From: Bacteroidales bacterium
GTDB lineage: Bacteria; Bacteroidota; Bacteroidia; Bacteroidales; P3
Length of the DNA stretch: 64,000 nt
Direction of reading: 5' to 3'
NCBI GenBank assembly: GCA_017479385.1
Contig: JAFVCE010000002.1
Location: 1 to 64,000, forward strand
How positions within the stretch are numbered: the stretch's first letter is position 1; the number at the start of each line of letters is the position of its first letter. Positions 54,382 through 62,977 of the stretch are shown here, in pieces. Both the position numbers and the translations under genes were made by a program. The notes under the pieces were generated by a model, which saw only the letters and a program-made list of their open reading frames with translations, had not been told where the DNA came from and searched no databases.

Positions 54382-56009
54382 TGAAAAACAACAACCGCAA
54401 ACCCGACAATAGAGAGCGCCGGCCCCGTCCCACCCCGGCCGAACCCGAGCCCGAACAACGCCCGGTGCCCGAGCCCGTCACCGAGCCCATACTCGACGAG
54501 GGGCCAGACGACAACGTGGCTACCGCCGAAGAGATGGAGCAATTTATACGCTCGCGGCGCGAAGCCCAGCGCGAAAAACACGCCACCAAGCAGGCCGAGA
54601 GCGAAGACACCCTCCCGACCGACGCCGGCGAGGCCCTGCCCGACCCCTGGCTCGAACCCGACCCATCCATACCCTGGACAAACTTCAAAGAGACCGAATT
54701 CCTCTCGCGCGGCTGCAACCATTGCCCCACAAGCTACATACCCGTGTGCCGTCGCGAAACCAACAGCTGCTGCAAGTCGACCTCATGCAACTGGCTGCGC
54801 GGCGTCCATCAGCCTGGTGGCGAGCACTTTGGCATTGTCGAAGTGCGCTTCAAAAACAATCGCAAAGACTTCTTCCGCCTGCCCGACGGCCTCGACGTGA
54901 CCGAGGGCGACGTGGTGGCCGTCGAAGGTATGCCAGGCCACGACATAGGCATAGTGAGCCTCACCGGCGAAGTGTGCCGCCTGCAAATGCAAAAACGCCA
55001 CATCAGCCCCGATTCCGAAAACCTGCGCCGCCTCTTTCGCCGCGCAAAACCGGCCGACATCGAGCGGTGGGTCGAGTCGTTCCGCGAAGAACACAGCGCC
55101 ATGCTCAAAACGCGCCGCATAGCCGCCGACCTCGGACTTGACATGAAGGTGAACGACGTAGAATTTCAGGGCGACCACTCCAAAGCCATCTTCTACTACA
55201 CCGCCGACGACCGCGTCGACTTCCGTGCACTGATTAAAATCCTGGCCGAAGAGTTCCACGTCCGTATCGAGATGAAGCAAATCGGCGTGCGCCAAGAAGC
55301 CGGCCGCGTGGGTGGCCTCGGCACCTGTGGCCGCGAACTGTGTTGCAGCACTTGGCTCACAAACTTCAAATCGGTGACAACCGCTGCCGCCAAAACCCAA
55401 CAAATACTCCCCAACCCTCAGAAACTGGCTGGCCAGTGCGGCAAACTCAAGTGCTGCCTCAACTTCGAATACGAAGTCTATGCCGACGCACTGAAGCAGT
55501 TCCCACCTGCCGGAGTACCCATAAGGTTCAAAAAAGGGTTGGCAATGTACAAGAAGACCGACGTTTTCCGCGGCATAATGTGGTACGCATACGAGGGCGA
55601 AAACGAGCTCATAGCCATCAAGGCACAAGATGTCAAAGACATCATAGCCATGAACCAAAACCAACAATACCCCGAAAAGTTGGAGGACTATCAGGTTGAG
55701 CTCATGTCAACATCGGGTTTAGCCCAAGAATCGTCGAGTGCCGAATTCGAACAGGAACTGGCTCGCCTGGCCTCGGGTGGCGACGGCGTAGTGAACGACG
55801 ACAAGCCCACCCAACGCGAACGCCAACCGCGCGAGCGCGACCAACGTCAGCCTCGCGACAACGACCAACGCCAACGCCGCAACAACTCAGACCACAATCG
55901 CCAACCGGCCGACCGCCAACAGCGTCGCAACGACCGTGGCAACGACCGTCCGCAACGCCGCCACAACGACCACCCATCGAACCGCAACCATAATCCTCGC
56001 CAACAATGA
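54381..56009 (+). CDS. ricT: PSP1/RicT-domain regulatory iron-sulfur protein
   Basis: RicT (PSP1 domain) proteins take part in regulatory complexes linked to RNA processing. The 542-residue protein has a charged N-terminal extension, a cysteine-rich region (LSRGCNHCPTSYIPVCRRETNSCCKSTSC, about residues 110-140) and the PSP1 core (HFGIVEVRFKNNRKDFFRLP...). The family's cysteine motifs are LGTCGRELCCSTWL and LAGQCGKLKCCLNFEYEVY. A low-complexity Arg/Asn/Gln/Asp-rich tail occupies about residues 465-542. Bacillus RicT lacks such long tails, but Bacteroidota versions commonly have them. Bases around 55690-55722 (ELMSTSGLA) look like a faint 11-bp repeat remnant. gldH overlaps its stop by 4 bp. 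Confidence 0.88.
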   Translation: MKNNNRKPDNRERRPRPTPAEPEPEQRPVPEPVTEPILDEGPDDNVATAEEMEQFIRSRREAQREKHATKQAESEDTLPTDAGEALPDPWLEPDPSIPWTNFKETEFLSRGCNHCPTSYIPVCRRETNSCCKSTSCNWLRGVHQPGGEHFGIVEVRFKNNRKDFFRLPDGLDVTEGDVVAVEGMPGHDIGIVSLTGEVCRLQMQKRHISPDSENLRRLFRRAKPADIERWVESFREEHSAMLKTRRIAADLGLDMKVNDVEFQGDHSKAIFYYTADDRVDFRALIKILAEEFHVRIEMKQIGVRQEAGRVGGLGTCGRELCCSTWLTNFKSVTTAAAKTQQILPNPQKLAGQCGKLKCCLNFEYEVYADALKQFPPAGVPIRFKKGLAMYKKTDVFRGIMWYAYEGENELIAIKAQDVKDIIAMNQNQQYPEKLEDYQVELMSTSGLAQESSSAEFEQELARLASGGDGVVNDDKPTQRERQPRERDQRQPRDNDQRQRRNNSDHNRQPADRQQRRNDRGNDRPQRRHNDHPSNRNHNPRQQ

Positions 56010-56479
56010 AACGCACACTTGCCATAGCCACCGTCGCCATAGCGCTGGCCACCATCGTAGCCGCCTGCGACCACCGTCAACTCTACGCCGAAAGCCACCG
56101 CGTTGAGGAACACGGCTGGCCCAGCTCTGAGTGGCTGGAATTTGGCACCGACATAGACGACACATTGGCCGTGTGCAACTTCCTTGTCGACCTCCGCGTA
56201 AGCCAGACCTACCCCTACTCCAACTCATTCCTCTTCATAACCACCACTTTCCCCGACGGCAGCGTGGCGGCCGACACCATGGAGTGCCCACTGGCCGCAC
56301 CAGACGGGCAGTGGCTGGGCCGACGCACAGGCCGCTATGTCGACAATCGCTACTATTTTCGCAAAAATATGCGCTTCCCCATGGCGGGACACTATCGTTT
56401 CAGCGTGGGCCACGGTATGCGCGACACCGCCATCAAGGGCATTAAAGACGTAGGACTCAGAATCGAACTCGCCAAATGA
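56006..56479 (+). CDS. gldH: Gliding-motility lipoprotein GldH
   Basis: GldH is an outer-envelope lipoprotein tied to gliding and type IX secretion in Bacteroidota. The 157-residue protein has a lipobox at IVAAC and the family pattern WPSSEWLEFGTDIDDTLAVCNFLVDLRVSQTYPYSNSFLFITTTFPDG, with PMAGHYRFSVGHGMRDTAIKGIKDVGLRIEL at the end. It lies between ricT and the penicillin-binding protein gene, overlapping each by 4 bp. Its presence agrees with the type IX sorting domains at 38877 and 41318. Confidence 0.9.
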   Translation: MKRTLAIATVAIALATIVAACDHRQLYAESHRVEEHGWPSSEWLEFGTDIDDTLAVCNFLVDLRVSQTYPYSNSFLFITTTFPDGSVAADTMECPLAAPDGQWLGRRTGRYVDNRYYFRKNMRFPMAGHYRFSVGHGMRDTAIKGIKDVGLRIELAK

Positions 56480-58731
56480 AAAAGAACCAGAAAAAACAAC
56501 AGCCCAAAATCATACCCCTGCTGTGGAAGATATTCGCCGGCCTGTGGGTAGCCATAATACTGTTCTTCACCATGCTCTCGCTCGGATGGCTGGGCTTTAT
56601 GCCCTCTTTCGAGGAGCTCGAAAATCCGCGCTCTAACCAAGCCTCAGAGGTACTATCCGACGAGGGCGAGATACTCGGTTTTATTGGCATCGAGAACCGT
56701 TCTAACGTCACCTACGACGAAATATCGCAAAACCTGGTCAACGCACTCATCGCCACCGAAGACGCCCGCTTCTACCACCACTCTGGCATCGACCCCCGCA
56801 GCCTCGGCCGAGTGCTCTTCAAAACCCTAATCGGACGCCACTCCAGTTCGGGCGGCGGTTCCACCATCACCCAGCAGCTGGCCAAAAACCTCTTCCCACG
56901 CGAGAGCAAACGCGGACTCGGCGTGGTCTACTCCAAATTCAAAGAGTGGGTCGTGGCAGTCAAGCTCGAACACAACTACTCGAAGCAAGAAATACTGGCC
57001 ATGTACTTCAACACCGTCGACTTTGGCAGCAATGCCTTCGGCATAAAGACGGCGGCTAAAACCTTCTTCGACAAAAGTCCGGCCGAACTCACCGTCCCCG
57101 AGGCGGCCGTGCTCGTAGGTCTGCTCAAAGCCCCAACAACCTACAACCCCGTGCGCAACCCCGACCGCGCACTGCAACGTCGCAACACCGTGCTCTCGCA
57201 GATGAACCACTACGGCTACCTTTCCGACGAAGAGCTCGAACAACTCAAAGACGAGCCTATCGACGTGTCGCGCTACTCGCCTCAAAGCCACAACGACGGC
57301 CTGGCTACCTACCTGCGCGAATACATACGCTCCTACATGAAAGAATGGTGCCGCCACCACCGCAACGCCGAAGGCGAGCACTACGATGTGCACAAAGACG
57401 GCCTGAAAATCTATACCACCATCAACGCCCGAATGCAACGCTACGCCGAAGAGGCTGTGCGCCAATATTTTAGCAAAGAGATACAGCCCGCTTTCTTCCG
57501 CGAACTGAAGAACCGCAAAGGCAACCCCTTCTGCGACATTAGCGAGGAGCAGCAAACCAAACTCCTCACTCAAGCCATGCGCCAAAGCGACCGCTACCGT
57601 GCCCTCAAAGCCGACGGCATGGCCGAAAAGGAAATCAGGCGCAACTTCGACGAGAAGGTCAATATGCGCGTCTTTACATGGAACGGCACGCGCGATACCA
57701 CACTCTCGCCGTGGGACTCGCTGCTATACTACAAAAAATTCCTCAACGTGGGCCTAATGTCGGTCGAGCCCGGCACCGGCCACGTCAAAGCCTACGTGGG
57801 CGGCATAAACTACCGTTACTTTAAATACGACAACGTGCAAAGCCACCGCCAGGTGGGGTCTACATTCAAACCCTTTGTCTACACCATGGCCCTGCAAGAC
57901 CTCGGCCTCTACCCCTGCACCGAGGTGCCCAATTCGGAGGTATGCTTCGAGGTGTGGGGACAGCCCGACTGGTGCCCCAAAAACTCTACCCACGAGCGCG
58001 AAGACGAGATGGTGACCCTCAAATGGGCCTTGGCACACTCGGTTAACTGGGTGTCGGCCTACCTCATGAAGCAGGGCTCGCCCGAACAGGTAATCAACAT
58101 TGCCCGCAAAATGGGCGTCAAGAGCGACATCGATGCCGTGCCAGCCATCTGCGTGGGCACGCCCGAAATAACCGTCTACGAAATGGCCGGAGCCATGGCT
58201 ACCTTTGCCAACAAAGGCGAATATGTAGAACCCATCTTCATTACCCGCATCGAAGACAAGAAGGGGATGGTGCTCGAGCGCTTCACCCCCGACCGCCACG
58301 AAGCCCTCGACGAACAAACAGCCTACCTCATGCTCGACCTGATGAAGGGCGTGGTACAAAGTGGCACCGGCGTGAGGCTGAACTACAAATACCACCTCAA
58401 CCAATACTCTACCAACATTGCTGGCAAAACCGGCACCACGCAGAACAACTCCGACTGCTGGTTTGTGGGCATAACCCCCACGCTGGCCACCGCCGTGTGG
58501 ACCGGCGGCGAGGTGCGCTCCATCCACTTCCGCAATATGACCTACGGCCAGGGTGCCGCCATGGCTCTGCCCATATTCGGAATCTATATGCAGAAAGTCT
58601 ACGCCGACCAGAAGTTACACTTCTTCCGCGGCGACTTTGAACGCCCCTCGGTGCCGCTCGAGACCGAACTCGACTGCTCGCAATTCCAGCAGGAAATTCA
58701 GAACGAGACCGACTGGGAGTGGGACTTCTAA
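56476..58731 (+). CDS. mrcA: Penicillin-binding protein 1A (bifunctional peptidoglycan synthase)
   Basis: The 751-residue inner-membrane protein polymerises glycan strands and cross-links peptides. It has a short cytoplasmic start, one membrane helix (LLWKIFAGLWVAIILFFTMLSLGW) and a GT51 transglycosylase domain (ALIATEDARFYHHSGIDPRSLGR with the catalytic Glu, GGSTITQQLAKNLF). A transpeptidase domain follows with the active site GSTFKPFVY, the SVN motif in AHSVNWVSAYLMKQG and the KTGTT box. Length and order are normal. It begins 4 bp inside gldH. A TTATAC/GTATAA hairpin near 58809-58828 may terminate it. Confidence 0.96.
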   Translation: MKKNQKKQQPKIIPLLWKIFAGLWVAIILFFTMLSLGWLGFMPSFEELENPRSNQASEVLSDEGEILGFIGIENRSNVTYDEISQNLVNALIATEDARFYHHSGIDPRSLGRVLFKTLIGRHSSSGGGSTITQQLAKNLFPRESKRGLGVVYSKFKEWVVAVKLEHNYSKQEILAMYFNTVDFGSNAFGIKTAAKTFFDKSPAELTVPEAAVLVGLLKAPTTYNPVRNPDRALQRRNTVLSQMNHYGYLSDEELEQLKDEPIDVSRYSPQSHNDGLATYLREYIRSYMKEWCRHHRNAEGEHYDVHKDGLKIYTTINARMQRYAEEAVRQYFSKEIQPAFFRELKNRKGNPFCDISEEQQTKLLTQAMRQSDRYRALKADGMAEKEIRRNFDEKVNMRVFTWNGTRDTTLSPWDSLLYYKKFLNVGLMSVEPGTGHVKAYVGGINYRYFKYDNVQSHRQVGSTFKPFVYTMALQDLGLYPCTEVPNSEVCFEVWGQPDWCPKNSTHEREDEMVTLKWALAHSVNWVSAYLMKQGSPEQVINIARKMGVKSDIDAVPAICVGTPEITVYEMAGAMATFANKGEYVEPIFITRIEDKKGMVLERFTPDRHEALDEQTAYLMLDLMKGVVQSGTGVRLNYKYHLNQYSTNIAGKTGTTQNNSDCWFVGITPTLATAVWTGGEVRSIHFRNMTYGQGAAMALPIFGIYMQKVYADQKLHFFRGDFERPSVPLETELDCSQFQQEIQNETDWEWDF

Positions 58732-58843
58732 CGCCCCCCCTCGCCACAACAGCCGCTACCGCCGCCAACCACACAGAAACGCTGCCTATCAAGGCTGTGC
58801 AAAAAATGTTATACAAAAAAATGTATAATCAATATTTTTTGCG

Positions 58844-58851
58844 TAACTTTG
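58844..58851 (+). promoter_or_regulatory. -7 promoter box for the 58881 gene
   Basis: TAACTTTG followed by GCAGCC, with a T-run upstream, lies 30 bp before the ATG at 58881. Confidence 0.6.
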
Positions 58852-58880
58852 CAGCCTGAACCGATAAGCACAGGCCAACC

Positions 58881-60362
58881 ATGAACACACAAATCCGAAA
58901 AACACAACGCGCCATAGCCCTCCTGCTCTGCCTTGTAGCGGCAGGAGCCCAAGCCCAAGTGAGCGTGGCCACCTACCTCGACAGCGCCAGCAGCGACGCC
59001 AACCGCTACCGCGCACTGCTCGCCGCCCACCGCCACGCCCGAGAAACCCACACCACGGTGAACTACGCCGGGGTCGACACCCTCTACCTCGAAATACCGG
59101 CCGACGCCGAACCCATACCCCTGGCAGACACCACCGACTTTGGTGGGCTGACCATCTATGTGCGCAACAACGCCAAACACATAAGCCTCTTTGCCATGAG
59201 CGCGCAGTTCGCCACAATCGAATTGACAAAAATCATGGTCGACAGCGGCCAATTCGGCACCGTGCCGCAACTTGCCACTGGCCTGAAACTGCTGCTCCTG
59301 ACCGACGCCCACCCCTGGACCTACCGCAACATGGGCAGCAAAGGTGGCTACACCTGCTACCGCAAAGACATACTGCTGCTGAGCGACGGCCAAGCCGCGA
59401 ACAGCCCCATATCGCCCTACAACACCGACTCGACCCAACTACAATGCTCGTGGACAGCCGTCACCGCCACCCCCAAACTCGTGGCCAACCTCACCATGCA
59501 CCGCCTGCCAGGCTCGCAATACCGCACCAACTGCGTGGCACTCAATGGGCAGAACAACGTGACGCTGCGCAACATAACCGTAACCACACCCAAAAGTAAA
59601 CTCATTGCAGACGGCATATTCTCTATCAGCAACTGCACCAACATCACCGTCGAGGATGTTACCGTAGACGGCACCTACTCTGGCTACGGCCGCTACCGCC
59701 ACTATGGTTACGCTTTCTCGATGAACAACGACTGGAACACCCTCTTCCGCAACGTGGTGGCCGACGGCAACTGGGGCGTTTTTGGCACCAACAACCTGAG
59801 CCTCACCACCCTCGACAGCTGCGACGTGAACCGGTTCGACATTCACTGCTACGGCCGCGACGCCCGCATGGTGCGCTGCACCCTGCGCAACAAGCAAACC
59901 CAATTCAGCTCTATGTTCGGCACCGTCGTCTACGACTCGTGCAACTTCGTAGACTGCATACCGCTGCGCATTCGCTCCTCCTACAACGCCTACACCCCGT
60001 TCGACGTCGTTATGCGCCACTGCACCTTCGAAACCACCCTCCGCTACCACTCGCTCATCAACTTCATGATGCTCGACACCGCCGAAAACATCCGCCCCGA
60101 ACTGGCCGAGAAATGCTACCCCAACGTCGACATCGACGACCTCACCATCACCGTGCCAGCCGTGGTGCGCAAGGTCAACATCTTCGACCCCACCGGCACC
60201 ATGAGCGAACTGGTGCGCCCCTACGGCCACATCAGCCACGTGCGCGCCAACAGCGTGCGCCTCGTCACCCCATCGGGCAAACCCAGCAAAGCCCGCCTCA
60301 ACATGAGCTCGAAACCCGTGGTAACAAAAAAATATATCACCATCGACATCCAAACACAATAA
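58881..60362 (+). CDS. Secreted protein with right-handed beta-helix
   Basis: The 493-residue protein has a signal peptide (RAIALLLCLVAAGAQA). A pectate-lyase-like right-handed beta-helix follows, shown by successive coils with Asn/Thr ladders such as NCVALNGQNNVTLRNITVTTPKSKLIADGIFSISNCTNITVEDVTVDGTYSG and NNDWNTLFRNVVADGNWGVFGTNNLSL, spanning about residues 210-380. Such helices often bind or cleave polysaccharides, but I see no clear catalytic set. No type IX sorting tail is visible at the end. It has its own promoter and is followed after 27 bp by rlmN. Confidence 0.72.
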   Translation: MNTQIRKTQRAIALLLCLVAAGAQAQVSVATYLDSASSDANRYRALLAAHRHARETHTTVNYAGVDTLYLEIPADAEPIPLADTTDFGGLTIYVRNNAKHISLFAMSAQFATIELTKIMVDSGQFGTVPQLATGLKLLLLTDAHPWTYRNMGSKGGYTCYRKDILLLSDGQAANSPISPYNTDSTQLQCSWTAVTATPKLVANLTMHRLPGSQYRTNCVALNGQNNVTLRNITVTTPKSKLIADGIFSISNCTNITVEDVTVDGTYSGYGRYRHYGYAFSMNNDWNTLFRNVVADGNWGVFGTNNLSLTTLDSCDVNRFDIHCYGRDARMVRCTLRNKQTQFSSMFGTVVYDSCNFVDCIPLRIRSSYNAYTPFDVVMRHCTFETTLRYHSLINFMMLDTAENIRPELAEKCYPNVDIDDLTITVPAVVRKVNIFDPTGTMSELVRPYGHISHVRANSVRLVTPSGKPSKARLNMSSKPVVTKKYITIDIQTQ

Positions 60363-60389
60363 AAACGGCGCGCGCGCGTTATCCCTAAC

Positions 60390-61415
60390 ATGAAGCCGAA
60401 CCTCTTTGGAATGACCCTGGCCCAACTCCAGGACCTCTGCAACGCCCACGGCTGGCCACGCTACACAGCGGGCCAAATTGCCGACTGGCTATACCGCAAA
60501 CGCGTGTGGGACATTGAGCGCATGACCAACCTCTCGCTCGCCACCCGCGCCACACTGGCCAGCGAAACCACCGTCAGCGTAACCCAGCCCCACAACTGCG
60601 CCATCTCGACCGACGGCACACGCAAATACCTCTTCGCAACCCTCGCCGGCCACCCCGTCGAGGCCGTCACCATTCCCGACGACGACCGCACAACCCTCTG
60701 CCTCTCCAGCCAAGCCGGATGCAAAATGAACTGCCGCTTCTGCGCCACCGGCCAAGGCGGATACCACGGCCAACTAACCACCGCCGAAATACTCTCGCAA
60801 GCCTACGCCCTGCCCCAGTTCGACGAACTAACCAACATCGTCTTCATGGGCATGGGCGAACCGATGGACAACCTCGACACCGTGCTCGCCGCCACCGAAG
60901 TGCTCACCGCACCCTGGGGCCTGGGGTGGAGCCCACGACGCATAACCGTATCCACCATCGGCCTCGTGCCACAAATGCGCCGCTTCGTCGAACAAAGCCA
61001 ATGCCACCTCGCCATCTCGCTCCACAACCCCGTGGCCAGCGAACGCCTCGCCCTCATGCCGGCCCAAAAAGCATGGCCCATTGCCGAAGTGGTCAAAACC
61101 CTCAAAGACTACTCGTGGACTGGCCAACGCCGCCTCTCGTTCGAATACACCCTCTTCCGCAACATCAACGACGACGCGCGCCACGCCGACCTGCTGGCCG
61201 ACCTCGTGGGCGACCTGCCCTGCCTCGTCAACCTCATACGCTGCCACCCCACACCCGGCACCACCTACCGCCCACCCACCACCACAGCCATCGACAACTT
61301 TCGCAACCACCTGCTGCGACGCGGCGTGAACTGCACCCTCCGCGCCTCGCGCGGACAAGACATCGAAGCCGCCTGCGGCCTACTCGCCACCCACGCCAAC
61401 AACCCCAAACAATAA
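60390..61415 (+). CDS. rlmN: Dual-specificity 23S rRNA/tRNA adenine-C2 methyltransferase
   Basis: RlmN is a radical-SAM enzyme that methylates A2503 of 23S rRNA and A37 of some tRNAs. The cluster motif CKMNCRFCATGQGG is intact, and LCLSSQAGC and NIVFMGMGEPMDNLD are typical. RRITVSTIGLVPQMRRF and the C-terminal catalytic cysteine region (NCTLRASRGQDIEAACGLLA) are also typical. At 341 residues it has normal length. It follows the beta-helix gene by 27 bp and precedes the conserved unknown at 61441. Confidence 0.96.
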   Translation: MKPNLFGMTLAQLQDLCNAHGWPRYTAGQIADWLYRKRVWDIERMTNLSLATRATLASETTVSVTQPHNCAISTDGTRKYLFATLAGHPVEAVTIPDDDRTTLCLSSQAGCKMNCRFCATGQGGYHGQLTTAEILSQAYALPQFDELTNIVFMGMGEPMDNLDTVLAATEVLTAPWGLGWSPRRITVSTIGLVPQMRRFVEQSQCHLAISLHNPVASERLALMPAQKAWPIAEVVKTLKDYSWTGQRRLSFEYTLFRNINDDARHADLLADLVGDLPCLVNLIRCHPTPGTTYRPPTTTAIDNFRNHLLRRGVNCTLRASRGQDIEAACGLLATHANNPKQ

Positions 61416-61440
61416 CCCACACCAAAAAAACAACACCACC

Positions 61441-62115
61441 ATGCCCCTCAACCCCAAACTAACCAACCTCGTGTTCGAAAAAAACGACCTCAAACACCAA
61501 GTCTACGACGCCACACGCGCAGCCTTCGCCCTCTTTCGCAACACCGCCCGCCAAACCATCGACGACCTGCGCGCCGAGCGCGACGCCACTGGCCGCAACA
61601 CCAACCTCGCCTACACCGACCGCGGCGACTTCGAATTCGAAATAGACTTCGCCTCCGACGTGCTCATCTTCCTCATGCACACCAACGTCTTCGAATTCTC
61701 GCGCGACCACCAAGTAATGAAATCGCAATACATACGCGACGACAACAGCCGCTCCTACTGCGGCGTGATACACATCTACAACTTCCTGGCCGACTCCTTC
61801 ACCTACCAACGCGACAACGACCTCGGCTACCTCATCGGCCGCATCTTCATCAACCGCGAAGGCCACTACTTCATCGAAGGCAAACGCGAACTCGGCATGC
61901 TCTACAACAACTTCGGCACCTCGCAAGTAGCCCCCGAATCGGTACGCCAAATCATCGAATCGGCCATCGAATACACCACCAATTTCGACCTACTCACCCC
62001 CCCTTACGACGAAATAAAAGTGGTCTCGGTGGGCGAAATGCGCTCCACATTCGACAAAAAATCAATCATCACCGCCAAGCGCTTAGGCTTTCGTTTTCAG
62101 TCAGATACGGACTAA
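61441..62115 (+). CDS. Conserved hypothetical protein
   Basis: I do not recognise a domain in this 224-residue protein, though its even composition and strong codon bias suggest a well-kept gene. It has no signal peptide or membrane segment. Notable stretches are DRGDFEFEIDFASDVLIFLMHTNVFEF, IHIYNFLADSFTYQRDNDLGYLIGRIFINREGHYFIEGKRELG and a C-terminal VVSVGEMRSTFDKKSIITAKRLGFRFQSD. It lies between rlmN (25 bp gap) and tRNA-Glu. A cytoplasmic role is likely; nothing more can be said. Confidence 0.7.
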   Translation: MPLNPKLTNLVFEKNDLKHQVYDATRAAFALFRNTARQTIDDLRAERDATGRNTNLAYTDRGDFEFEIDFASDVLIFLMHTNVFEFSRDHQVMKSQYIRDDNSRSYCGVIHIYNFLADSFTYQRDNDLGYLIGRIFINREGHYFIEGKRELGMLYNNFGTSQVAPESVRQIIESAIEYTTNFDLLTPPYDEIKVVSVGEMRSTFDKKSIITAKRLGFRFQSDTD

Positions 62116-62152
62116 ACGGCGAAACAAATCAACAACCATTGTTAAAAAAAAT

Positions 62153-62183
62153 TTTGCCATATCAAAAAAAGTTCGTAATTTTG
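62153..62183 (+). promoter_or_regulatory. Promoter of tRNA-Glu
   Basis: TTTG (62153-62156) and TAATTTTG (62176-62183) are separated by exactly 19 bp, a full Bacteroidota promoter 20 bp before the tRNA. Confidence 0.85.
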
Positions 62184-62203
62184 CACTCGCTTTTAAGGCA
62201 GAT

Positions 62204-62278
62204 GCTCCGTTCGTCTAGCTGGCCCAGGACGTGAGATTTTCATTCTCAAAATCGCGGGTTCGAATCCCGCACGGAGTA
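62204..62278 (+). tRNA. tRNA-Glu (anticodon TTC)
   Basis: A full cloverleaf: acceptor GCTCCGT with ACGGAGT (one G-T pair at the end), D-arm GTCTAGCTGGCCCAGGAC, anticodon stem-loop TGAGA-TTTTCAT-TCTCA, and T-arm GCGGG-TTCGAAT-CCCGC. CCA is not encoded. It may be cotranscribed with rpsT. Confidence 0.96.
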
Positions 62279-62326
62279 CAAAAGAGAAAACAATAAAAAA
62301 GAAAGAAAGAACATTCACAAAAAACC

Positions 62327-62578
62327 ATGGCACACCACCTTTCAGCAAAAAAAAGAATCCGCTCCAGCGAAACCAGAAGAGTCCAGAACCGCTACTATGC
62401 TAAAACCATGCGCAACGCCCTGCGCGACTTCAGAGCCCTCGAGGACAAAGCCGTGGCCACCGAACGCCTGCCCAAAATGATTTCCATCATCGACAAACTG
62501 GCCAAGCGCTCCATCATCCACAAAAACAAAGCCGCCAACCTCAAATCGAAACTGACGCGCAAAGTCAACGCCATGTAA
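62327..62578 (+). CDS. rpsT: 30S ribosomal protein S20
   Basis: S20 binds 16S rRNA and helps assemble the small subunit. The 83-residue basic helical protein has the family start MAHHLSAKKRIRSSETRRVQNRYYAKTMRNALRDF and the conserved SIIDKLAKRSIIHKNKAANLKSKLTRKVNAM ending. It follows tRNA-Glu by 48 bp, so one promoter may serve both. A hairpin with a T-run follows at 62633. Confidence 0.96.
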   Translation: MAHHLSAKKRIRSSETRRVQNRYYAKTMRNALRDFRALEDKAVATERLPKMISIIDKLAKRSIIHKNKAANLKSKLTRKVNAM

Positions 62579-62632
62579 GACCCAACTACCAACCGACAAG
62601 ACTACTAACAACACTTAAAGACTAAAAAAACA

Positions 62633-62668
62633 ACGCCGCCCTCACACCAGAAGGCAGCGTATTTTTTT
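62633..62668 (+). terminator. Terminator after rpsT
   Basis: ACGCCGCC (62633-62640) pairs with GGCAGCGT (62653-62660) with one mismatch, and a run of seven T follows. Confidence 0.75.
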
Positions 62669-62755
62669 AATCCCCCCACCCCCGGTTTATCGATAACAAA
62701 AGAACCAAACCCTAACCCAAACCGTCCCAACCCACAAAACGCTGAAAACAAGCAC

Positions 62756-62803
62756 CGAGGTCGGGTCAACATCGGGTTAACGTCGTATCAACATCGAACA
62801 CCC
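62756..62803 (+). repeat. 11-bp repeat array between rpsT and mrdA
   Basis: The plus strand reads GGTCGGGTCAA, CATCGGGTTAA, CGTCGTATCAA, CATCGAACACC. The rest of the 62669-62977 gap is C/A-rich and holds no gene that I can see. Confidence 0.8.
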
Positions 62804-62977
62804 CTTGAGCCACAGCCCCTTAGCCCCCCGCAAACACACCACCCAAAACCCGAAACCAAAGCCCCATATCGATAAAAAACCAAACCCCACCCCCATCAAC
62901 CAACAACCAAAACACAACTAAAATTTTTTTCACCCCCGACGCACTAAAAACCACAATTCGCCGTTATATAAAACAGT